Positions 25,074 through 31,368 of a DNA stretch of 60,698 nucleotides are shown here, piece after piece. The notes under the pieces were generated by a model that was not told the origin of the DNA, made no database searches, and saw nothing but the letters and a program-made list of their open reading frames with translations. Numbering within the stretch: the stretch's first letter is position 1; each line of letters begins with the position of its first letter. The stretch is from Phascolarctobacterium sp. (GTDB taxonomy: Bacteria > Bacillota > Negativicutes > Acidaminococcales > Acidaminococcaceae), in assembly GCA_004558595.1 (NCBI GenBank), contig SFCN01000007.1, positions 1 through 60,698 of the forward strand. The letters run 5' to 3'. The translations under genes were made by a program, and so were the position numbers.

Positions 25074-25186
25074 GCCTCCCTTTGACGCTAAGACCCACAT
25101 TGTCACAAGCGCAGTGCAGTGAGAACGTGTTGGTCGTGCTAATCCCGTTAGGGGAAAAAGGGAGGGGGACCGCTTGCGGTGGAGGA
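25074..25186 (-). repeat. Hairpin-family repeat, diverged copy with expanded loop
   Basis: Read on the minus strand it begins with CCTCCACCGCAAGCGGTCCC and CCTCCCTTT, the same head as the arrays at 29996 and 36237, and ends with AAAGGGAGGC. Between the two hairpin arms, normally about two bases apart, are some 75 unrelated bases that themselves form an imperfect palindrome. Confidence 0.6.
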
Positions 25187-25189
25187 ATT

Positions 25190-25924
25190 TTATTTTCTCA
25201 ACGATGCGAGGTAGGAGTCCAAGGCTTCCATTAGATAGTTCGTCTCTGAACGCTGGTCGAAATTGCCGATTTGGCGGATTTGGCCTTGGGTAAGGAAGAA
25301 GAACATAATGATGCCTTCTAGGGTAAAGGCCACATGAGTGGGCTTGATGGCTGTCACAATCTCACCACATGCGATGGCTTCATTTACTAGCTCGGCCATA
25401 AACTGGTGCACCTTGTAAAGTCTGTTTTTTACATAGTTTTCGAACATGGGCTGGGGACTTAAAAGCTCCCTATAGATTAAATGCATTTTGTAGGGATGCT
25501 GTAGCTGCATTTCCGCAATGGACTCCACATAGCTACGCAGCTTACTCAAGGGTGATTCCGTACGGGCTTTGATTTTCTCTTGGAGCTTTAGAAATTTATC
25601 CGCTTCAGTATATAGCACTTCTTGGTAGAGATTTTTCTTGCCACCGAAATAGTAGGAGATAAGGGCGCTGTTGACGCCGCTGGCTGCAGCGATTTGCTTA
25701 ATAGAGACAGCGCTGAAATTATCTTGGGCGAAAAGCTTCGTGGCGGCCTGTAGGATTTTGTCCGCGCTGGAGGCGGTGGCGGTCTCTATGTCTTTATCCG
25801 AGTTGCAGACGGTGGCGGTCCGTAGAATTTTGTCTGCGCTGGAGGCGGTGGCGGTCTCTAGGACTTTATCCGCACTTGGGCTATTTAGCATTGAATCATT
25901 TTGTAGATGGTTTTCGTTCATCAT
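25190..25924 (-). CDS. TetR/AcrR-family transcriptional regulator with repeated N-terminus
   Basis: A 244-residue protein, about 45 residues longer than usual for TetR. The helix-turn-helix is VSIKQIAAASGVNSALISYYFGGK split at about residues 73-96, preceded by ADKILQAATKLFA, the normal first helix. Ahead of it are three degenerate 12-residue copies of that helix start (SADKVLETATAS, SADKILRTATVC, NSDKDIETATAS), encoded by a DNA tandem repeat. The C-terminal half is an all-helical ligand/dimer domain (LIYRELLSPQPMFENYV), typical of AcrR-like efflux regulators. It may control the efflux operon at 13037-17268, but is separated from it by the hydrogenase genes. Confidence 0.85.
   Translation of the reverse strand: MMNENHLQNDSMLNSPSADKVLETATASSADKILRTATVCNSDKDIETATASSADKILQAATKLFAQDNFSAVSIKQIAAASGVNSALISYYFGGKKNLYQEVLYTEADKFLKLQEKIKARTESPLSKLRSYVESIAEMQLQHPYKMHLIYRELLSPQPMFENYVKNRLYKVHQFMAELVNEAIACGEIVTAIKPTHVAFTLEGIIMFFFLTQGQIRQIGNFDQRSETNYLMEALDSYLASLRK
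25751..25894 (-). repeat. 72-bp (2 x 36-bp) tandem repeat inside the TetR gene
   Basis: The stretch from 25751 recurs from 25823, 72 bases later, with only a few changes; GCGCTGGAGGCGGTGGCGGT is identical at 25764 and 25836. Each 72-base unit is itself two related 36-base units, encoding 12 residues each. All steps preserve the reading frame. Confidence 0.85.
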
Positions 25925-26105
25925 TTTTCCCTCATTTGTTGGCGAGTTATCTGCAATATATTATACACTATTTTGGCAATTCTGTAACTATGTGGAGAAG
26001 TTTTTGTTGAGGATGAAGGGGAGTTCGCCGTATAAATGATGCACAGAATGCGTCTATGTGGGGGATGTAGTGTACGCTATTTTATGGGCGAATCTGGGCT
26101 ATACA

Positions 26106-26134
26106 TTGACTATTGGATACCAAGGTAGTATAAC
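26106..26134 (+). promoter_or_regulatory. Strong promoter facing insertion-sequence debris
   Basis: TTGACT, 17 bases, TATAAC. Transcription would start near 26141 and run through the small frame at 26139 into the antisense strand of the ISL3 remnant. Confidence 0.45.
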
Positions 26135-26138
26135 TATT

Positions 26139-26261
26139 ATGTATATCTGTAAAGATATTTTAGATTATCATAGATTGCAAAATCTAGCTCAAAAGATGGG
26201 AGAAGATGGGCGTGAAGAGGTATTATACGACAGTGCTTTTTGTGCTGTTTATGATACTTGA
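26139..26261 (+). CDS. Unrecognised small open frame
   Basis: A 40-codon frame encoding MYICKDILDYHRLQNLAQKM followed by GEDGREEVLYDSAFCAVYDT. The amphipathic, charged sequence looks more protein-like than random, but I do not recognise it. It has no ribosome binding site, and its ATG lies at the predicted transcription start, so it would have to be leaderless. It could be a fragment of a gene cut by the insertion-sequence events next to it. Confidence 0.2.
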   Translation: MYICKDILDYHRLQNLAQKMGEDGREEVLYDSAFCAVYDT

Positions 26262-26591
26262 TTATGTAGCTATTGTCTCATAATTAACTCTTTCACTTGT
26301 GTTAATAAAAGGGTTGGACTCACTAAATGTTGTAGCATATTCCGGGCAAATGTACCTTCTTTGCTCATAGCAAATTTCACATGGGCGGTTGGAAAAGGTA
26401 GAGTGTTTAAGTTCTCTCTTGTAATATGCATGAATCTTGCCTGGAGTTCGACAGATTGGGCAAAGGTTATACTTTGCTACAAGCCTAATTCTGAGGATAA
26501 TACTTCCGTCTTTCCTTTCGGTATCTGTGACCTTAAGTAAATCAGATGGGTTTACATTGAACAGTTTTGTGATAAAATTTTCGTAAGGCAT
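26262..26591 (-). pseudogene. ISL3-family transposase, truncated N-terminal fragment
   Basis: A 109-codon frame with a good binding site (AGGAGG ten bases before the ATG). It has the ISL3 zinc-finger region CPICRTPGKIHAYYKREL and the following RRYICPEYATTFSE, where the second Cys pair is partly lost (CPEY instead of CPxC). Full ISL3 transposases are about 400-440 residues; this one stops just after SERVNYE, before the helix-turn-helix and DDE catalytic domain. It cannot be active. The break falls at the junction with the small frame at 26139. Confidence 0.75.
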
Positions 26592-27000
26592 TATGTCTCA
26601 GCCTCCTTTTAGAAGTTATTTTAGAGATACAATAACATTCTAAGCTAAGGAGGTTTTATTTGTAATATGAATAAAGAAGTTCTGCTTTAAGCACAAAAAG
26701 TGTTAAAGCAGAACCATGAATAAGTTTATAGAATTAAGCACAGATGTCGTTTTAGCAATCCACTAAAAATGTTATAGCGAAAACATCCACAAAAAATGCA
26801 GGAGCGTCGACCACATCACCAAAAATGACGGATTTCTAAATAATTCTATATAAGAAGAGGCGGTTGCTACTTTCTAACTGAAATGACGGGTTCACACCAT
26901 AGAAAAGCCGTCATTTCCATCGTTTAGGGTGAAAACTTCATGATAATTTTGTGTTTTGCACCCTAAAAACGACCACCATAGATACTGTTGAATGAGAAAA
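26592..27000. mobile_element. Degenerate insertion-sequence remnant with nested inverted repeats
   Basis: A stretch without a credible gene. It contains GTTCTGCTTTAA / TTAAAGCAGAAC around a small loop (26679-26714), GAAATGACGG / CCGTCATTTC (26880-26889 and 26908-26917) and CGTTTAGGGTG / CACCCTAAAAACG (26921-26931 and 26959-26971), plus three loosely repeated CACNAAAAATG boxes near 26760-26830. These look like ends of one or more inserted elements next to the ISL3 fragment. A 60-codon minus-strand frame at 26892-27074 covers part of it but overlaps the repeats. Confidence 0.45.
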
Positions 27001-27119
27001 TTCTCCTCAATCTCCTCACTTTTTAGTTGTGCTCCCGGAAGAATAGTGGTAATATATATAAAAATACTTTGCAAGTTTATTCACTGCTTTGTATGTCTTG
27101 CTATAAGGGAGTCTTTGTT

Positions 27120-27605
27120 ATGATTACGTTTCGTCCTGCCAAATTTAGCGATGTGGAGAGTATTCACAAGCTATTAAATGATTATGCTAAGGAGGGCTTG
27201 ATGCTGCCCCGTGCCCGCAACGCTATTTATGAAAATCTGCGGGATTATATTATCGCTGTGGAAGGCAACCATCTGCTCGGCTGTGGTGCCCTGCATTTCG
27301 TGTGGGACAGGCTGGCGGAAATCCGCAGTCTGGCGGTGGCGCCGGAGCTCAAGTGCACTGGTATCGGTCGTCAATTGGTGCAGCACTTAGAAAAGGAAGG
27401 CATCGAGCGTGGGGTCACCATGTTCTTTACGCTGACCTATCAACCGGGATTTTTTGCTAAGTGCGATTATATTGAGACAGCGAAGGAGAAGCTGCCTCAA
27501 AAGGTATGGAAGGAATGCGTGTATTGCCCACAGTATCCTTACTGCAATGAGATTGCCTTTGTGAAGACCACGGTGGACTACGAGCCCAGCCATGTAACGT
27601 TTTAA
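27120..27605 (+). CDS. argA: GNAT-family N-acetyltransferase, ArgA-like
   Basis: A 161-residue single-domain acetyltransferase. The acetyl-CoA loop is CTGIGRQLVQHLEKEG (Q/RxxGxG/A type) and the family-specific tail FFTLTYQPGFFAKCDYIE, LPQKVWKECVYCPQYPYCNE with its Cys pairs matches the short ArgA-type amino-acid N-acetyltransferases of Firmicutes. These acetylate glutamate in the first step of arginine synthesis. No other arg gene is nearby, so the substrate assignment rests on sequence alone. The ATG was chosen behind AAGGGAG; the frame is open further upstream into insertion-sequence debris without a binding site. Confidence 0.8.
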   Translation: MITFRPAKFSDVESIHKLLNDYAKEGLMLPRARNAIYENLRDYIIAVEGNHLLGCGALHFVWDRLAEIRSLAVAPELKCTGIGRQLVQHLEKEGIERGVTMFFTLTYQPGFFAKCDYIETAKEKLPQKVWKECVYCPQYPYCNEIAFVKTTVDYEPSHVTF

Positions 27606-27619
27606 AATGCATAAAAATA

Positions 27620-27654
27620 AGCTCCCTACTGCGTGACACAGTAGGGAGCTATTT
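27620..27654. terminator. Bidirectional Rho-independent terminator
   Basis: AGCTCCCTACTG / CAGTAGGGAGCT, perfect 12-bp stem with a 7-base loop, flanked by ATTTT on the right and AAAAATA on the left. It lies between convergent genes (argA-like and the DNA glycosylase). Confidence 0.85.
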
Positions 27655-27658
27655 TAAT

Positions 27659-27703
27659 TCCTCCACCACTACGTGGTCCCCCTCCCTTTTAAAAGGGAGG
27701 CAT
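27659..27703 (+). repeat. Hairpin-family repeat, short copy
   Basis: Head module CCTCCACCACTACGTGGTCC followed by a single CCTCCCTTTTAAAAGGGAGG hairpin. No further units and no tail module. Confidence 0.75.
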
Positions 27704-27730
27704 ATTGCTCGTGAGAGTTATAAAAGTTGT

Positions 27731-28348
27731 TCACTTCTCATTGGCGTGCTGCCACAAGTACCAGACAGCGAGTGAGCGCCAAGGGCGCCAAGTCTCAGTG
27801 ACCTTATTGATCACGCCACGCTTGGGTAAATCGTACAAATTGAGCAGCTGCTGCAGCTCCTTCTTAAAAATATAATCAGCGGAAGGAACCACATCCGGAC
27901 GACACAGCCCTAAGAGCAAAAACATTTCGATAGTCCATTGACCTAAACCGCGCACCGTGAGCAGCTGTTTAGTGATTTGGCTATCAGTCATATCAGCAAA
28001 TTTGCCCATATTAATTTTGCCATCAGCCACGGCCTGGGCAAAGCCATAAAGATAATCAATCTTTTGTTGATTGAGACCGATGGCCAGATAATCAGCATGC
28101 TGAAGCTTTAAAACAGCCTCAGGTGTAATGGGCCTGCCGGTTAGGGTCGTTAGCTTGGCTAAAAGCTCTTGGCTAACCTCTGGAGGCAGCTGCTGGGAAA
28201 TAATGCCCGTGAGTAGAATGCCGAAATATTCTTCTTGAGGCTTAGCCACAAGGGGGCAGGGAGCATATTTCGTAACAAATGGGGCGAGCTCGGGCGCATT
28301 TTCGCGCAGATATTCGTCACCTAAGGACCAATCTGGGGTTTGGCACAT
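27731..28348 (-). CDS. DNA-3-methyladenine glycosylase-like protein (HhH-GPD, AlkA type)
   Basis: A 205-residue protein of the helix-hairpin-helix-GPD superfamily. GIISQQLPPEVSQELLAKL is the AlkA-like N-terminal helix pair; LLTVRGLGQWTIEMFLL is the hairpin that grips DNA, and RPDVVPSADYIFKKEL carries the presumed catalytic Asp. It would excise alkylated bases in base-excision repair. The start was set at the ATG six bases after AAGGAGG; an ATG two codons earlier overlaps the spacing region. No iron-sulfur cysteines of the MutY/Nth type are present. Convergent with the argA-like gene. Confidence 0.85.
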   Translation of the reverse strand: MCQTPDWSLGDEYLRENAPELAPFVTKYAPCPLVAKPQEEYFGILLTGIISQQLPPEVSQELLAKLTTLTGRPITPEAVLKLQHADYLAIGLNQQKIDYLYGFAQAVADGKINMGKFADMTDSQITKQLLTVRGLGQWTIEMFLLLGLCRPDVVPSADYIFKKELQQLLNLYDLPKRGVINKVTETWRPWRSLAVWYLWQHANEK

Positions 28349-28528
28349 AAGCATCCTCCTTCATCATAACTATAAAATTGAACCACCATTAGTTTACCAC
28401 AAATTCACACAAAGCGCGAGTCTGAAAAACATAATATAATTGCGCTTTTCAGCGCTTAGAGTTATAATTATTCTGATATACAATTTTCATTTTTAGACTT
28501 GATGAAAAAAGAAAAAGGAGACGATACA

Positions 28529-29992
28529 ATGTCCGAGGTTAGAGTAAGATTTGCTCCCAGTCCTACTGGGTATTTACATATTGGTGGTGCCCGTACCGCG
28601 CTGTTCAACTGGCTGTTCGCTCGTAAAATGGGCGGAAAGCTGATTCTGCGCATTGAGGATACGGATATCGAACGTTTGAAGGAGGATTCTGTTAGTCAGA
28701 TTATCACCAGCTTAAAATGGTTGGGTATTGATTGGGATGAGGGCCCGGAAAAGGGCGGGGACCATGGTCCATACTACCAATCCGAACGTCTGGATATTTA
28801 TAGAAAATACTGCGAGCAGCTGGTAGAAGAGGGCAAGGCCTACTACTGCTTCTGTACCGTAGAGGAGCTGGCTAAGGAACGCGAAAAGCAAGCAGCCGCC
28901 AAGCTGTCCCCGCGTTATGTGGGTACCTGTCGCGATATTCCTGTGGCAGAGGCTAAGGCTCGCGCTGCAGCAGGTGAAAGCTATACTGTTCGCTTAAAGA
29001 ACCCAACTGAAGGCGCCATTACCTTCCATGATTTGATTCATGGTGATATTACCTATGGCATGGACCAATTCGATGATTTTGTAATCATGAAATCCAATGG
29101 CATTCCTACCTATAATTTTGCAGTGGTAGTGGACGACCATCTTATGGGCATGACTCATGTACTGCGCGCGGAAGAGCATCTGTCCAATACTCCGAAGCAG
29201 CTCTTGGTTTACCGTGCCTTCGGCTGGGAACCGCCTAAGTTTGGCCATATGTCCATGATTCTGGCACCGGACCGCTCCAAGCTGAGCAAACGCCATGGCG
29301 CTACCTCTGTGGAAGAATTCCGTGGTCAGGGCTATTTGTCCGAGGCTATTGTGAACTATCTGACTCTGCTGGGCTGGGGCCCGGGGGATGAGCGGGAAAT
29401 TTTTTCCAAGGAAGAAACTGTGAAGCTCTTCGAACTGGAGCAAATGAGCCACAAGGCCGCTATTTATGATACGAAAAAGCTGACCTGGATGAACGGTCAA
29501 TACTTGTCCGAGCTGCCGCTGGAAAAGATTTTGCCGGAGGCAAAGCCTTTCTTCGTGAAGGATGGCTTGGTGGATGAGGCTTGGTTTGCCCACAATGAGG
29601 AATATTTTGCCAAATTAGTCGATTGCGTGCGTGTACGCGTGAAGACCTTGCAAGAGGTTGCAGACGCTTCCACCTATTTCTTTAAGGATGTGAATGAATA
29701 CGATGAGAAGGGTGTGGCTAAGCACTTTAAACCGGAGAATATTCCCATCATGGAGCAATGCATCGCAGCTATCGAGGAAGATGAGGTTTACGACTTGGCT
29801 AGCACCGAGGCAGCTTATAATAAGATCGCTGCCGACAATGGCTTGGCTCTGGGTAAGGTAATTCATCCTACTCGTTTAGCGCTGACCGGTAGGACTGTAT
29901 CTCCGGGTATGTTCGATGTTATGGTGCTGCTAGGCAAGGAAAAGACCTTGGAGCGCCTGCATAAGGCTATTGAATATATTAAGGCGCTGTAA
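28529..29992 (+). CDS. gltX: Glutamyl-tRNA synthetase
   Basis: A 487-residue class I aminoacyl-tRNA synthetase. The HIGH-type motif is FAPSPTGYLHIGGARTALFN at the N-terminus and the KMSKS-type motif is DRSKLSKRHGA (about residue 250). The C-terminal anticodon-binding domain is of bacterial helical type. Length and motif forms fit a (possibly nondiscriminating) bacterial GluRS; no GatCAB genes are present to judge. It was called from the ATG after AAGGAG, ten codons inside the longest frame. It ends next to an array of hairpin repeats. Confidence 0.97.
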   Translation: MSEVRVRFAPSPTGYLHIGGARTALFNWLFARKMGGKLILRIEDTDIERLKEDSVSQIITSLKWLGIDWDEGPEKGGDHGPYYQSERLDIYRKYCEQLVEEGKAYYCFCTVEELAKEREKQAAAKLSPRYVGTCRDIPVAEAKARAAAGESYTVRLKNPTEGAITFHDLIHGDITYGMDQFDDFVIMKSNGIPTYNFAVVVDDHLMGMTHVLRAEEHLSNTPKQLLVYRAFGWEPPKFGHMSMILAPDRSKLSKRHGATSVEEFRGQGYLSEAIVNYLTLLGWGPGDEREIFSKEETVKLFELEQMSHKAAIYDTKKLTWMNGQYLSELPLEKILPEAKPFFVKDGLVDEAWFAHNEEYFAKLVDCVRVRVKTLQEVADASTYFFKDVNEYDEKGVAKHFKPENIPIMEQCIAAIEEDEVYDLASTEAAYNKIAADNGLALGKVIHPTRLALTGRTVSPGMFDVMVLLGKEKTLERLHKAIEYIKAL

Positions 29993-29995
29993 TTG

Positions 29996-30242
29996 ACCCC
30001 TCCACCGCTAAAGCGGTCCCCCTCCCCTTGAAAGGGGAGGCAATCTGAAATGTAGAGAAGAGGAAAGGCTCCCTTTGAAAGGGGAGGCAATCTGTGATGC
30101 AGAGTAAAGTAAAGTCTCCCTTTGCAAGGGGGAGGCAATCTGTAATGCAGAGTAAAGTAAAGGCTCCCTTTGAAAGGGGAGCTGTCAGGCCGCGCAGCTG
30201 ACTGAAATAGAACTATGTTGTAAATGCGGATGACTGAGGGGT
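29996..30242 (+). repeat. Modular hairpin array, copy with four hairpins
   Basis: Order of parts: head ACCCCTCCACCGCTAAAGCG ending in GGTCCCCCTCC; four hairpins of the type CTCCCTTTGAAAGGGGAG starting at 30022, 30069, 30116 and 30164 (period 47, 47, 48 bases), separated by AT-rich spacers that begin GGCAATCTG; tail GGGGAGCTGTCAGG and CAGCTGACTGA. After a 25-base interruption the end sequence GACTGAGGGGT follows. The outer ends ACCCCTC / GAGGGGT are inverted. No coding potential. Confidence 0.85.
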
Positions 30243-30259
30243 TTATTAGGAGAACTCTT

Positions 30260-31111
30260 ATGAAAATCTTATTAACTACAATTCTTTGTTTGCTGCTTTG
30301 CCTGCCTGCCCTCGCCGACCAGCAGACTACGGTGCTGCAGGAAAATGTAACGCTGGGCAAGGCTAGCGCTGCGCTACCCTTTATTGATGGCAGCAACGAC
30401 GCAGCCTACGAAAAACAGCTCAACGCTCTCATTCGTCAGACCGCTACAGGTCTGGCTAAGGAAGTGGGCGGCGGCAGCGTAGATTACCAAGTGAAGCTTA
30501 ATCGCCCTAGCCTTGTGAGCCTTTTGTTCACAGCTACCAATGGGGAGCGGGTGGCCTATGCAGGGCTGAACCTTGACTTAACAACTGGCAAAGAGTTCAC
30601 TGTAACGGACTTTTTTGTGGATAAGGAGCAGGTGCAGCAGGCCCTAGGCGATTATGACAAGGTGCTTTTTGCTGAAGAGGGCTTCTATCTGCAGGAGCGA
30701 AAATATGGGGCATATGCTAATTTTGTGCCCTATAACAAGGTGCTGGACCATATGCGCATTGGCGAAGCCGGGCGTATTATGCAGGTGGCTCGTCTAACAG
30801 CAGCTGCCAGTGGCAAAACCTTGGTTCTGGCTAAGCCGGGACTTTTGGCTTTAAAGCTGGCTAGCAATCCTTCCACCGGCTATAGCTGGCACATGAGCGC
30901 TGATAAGGCTACTGTGGTGAGAGTCGGCAGTACCTTCATCATTCCCCGTGAGGAAGAGGAGCGTATGGCGACCGGCGTGGTGGGTACGGAGATACTGTTC
31001 TTAAACGTGCAGGAGCCAGGTACCTACAAGGTGCAAATGGAGTACAAGCGTCCTTGGGAAAGAATTAGCCTGGATAAATTTAGCTTTACCATTGTTGTCA
31101 AAGGAGCATAA
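30260..31111 (+). CDS. Secreted protein with a chagasin-like (I42) inhibitor domain
   Basis: A 283-residue exported protein. Residues 1-19 are a signal peptide (KILLTTILCLLLCLPALA, cleavage after ALA). The middle (about 25-175) resembles the DUF3298/DUF4163-type periplasmic domain (NLDLTTGKEFTVTDFF). The last 100 residues carry the chagasin fold motifs LASNPSTGYSW, GTEILFLNV and YKRPWE, the three loops that plug papain-like cysteine proteases. If the domain is active it would inhibit a cysteine protease outside the cytoplasm. It starts 18 bases after the hairpin array and is followed nine bases later by zapA. Confidence 0.75.
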   Translation: MKILLTTILCLLLCLPALADQQTTVLQENVTLGKASAALPFIDGSNDAAYEKQLNALIRQTATGLAKEVGGGSVDYQVKLNRPSLVSLLFTATNGERVAYAGLNLDLTTGKEFTVTDFFVDKEQVQQALGDYDKVLFAEEGFYLQERKYGAYANFVPYNKVLDHMRIGEAGRIMQVARLTAAASGKTLVLAKPGLLALKLASNPSTGYSWHMSADKATVVRVGSTFIIPREEEERMATGVVGTEILFLNVQEPGTYKVQMEYKRPWERISLDKFSFTIVVKGA

Positions 31112-31120
31112 GGAGAGGCT

Positions 31121-31366
31121 ATGGATAAAACAGCTATTTCGGTACAAATATATAATGAAACCTATGTGCTGCGTACCTCCGCACCTCAAACACAGGTGCT
31201 GAAGATCGCTCAAAATGTGGACGAGCGTATGAAGCGTTTGGCTGCGGACAAAAAGGTACAGAATCGGGAAAAGCTGGCTGTATGGACGGCCTTAGATTTG
31301 GCGGCGGAGCTAACGGAGCTGCAGGAGCGTTACGATAAGCTTTTAGCCGCAGTGCGCGAAAGGTAA
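31121..31366 (+). CDS. zapA: Cell division protein ZapA
   Basis: An 81-residue protein. The N-terminal ZapA beta-alpha head (VQIYNETYVLRTSAPQTQVL) is followed by the long coiled-coil helix (QNVDERMKRLAADKKV and the helix to the C-terminus). ZapA crosslinks FtsZ filaments at the division ring. ATG after AAGGAGAGG, in an operon with the U32 protease gene and mutS2, an order common in Firmicutes. Confidence 0.9.
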   Translation: MDKTAISVQIYNETYVLRTSAPQTQVLKIAQNVDERMKRLAADKKVQNREKLAVWTALDLAAELTELQERYDKLLAAVRER

Positions 31367-31368
31367 GA

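Noticed and set aside
24817..25190. A riboswitch or T-box between the hydrogenase operon and the TetR gene
   Set aside because: The structure is explained by the palindromic repeat, a terminator and a hairpin-family repeat, and no conserved riboswitch motif was seen.
26892..27074. A 60-codon minus-strand frame upstream of the argA-like gene
   Set aside because: It overlaps inverted repeats of insertion-sequence debris and has no recognisable motif or binding site.
29996..30242. Possible CRISPR array, because of regular repeats
   Set aside because: The spacers are nearly identical to each other and the repeats are variable hairpins; there are no cas genes. It is a tandem hairpin element.
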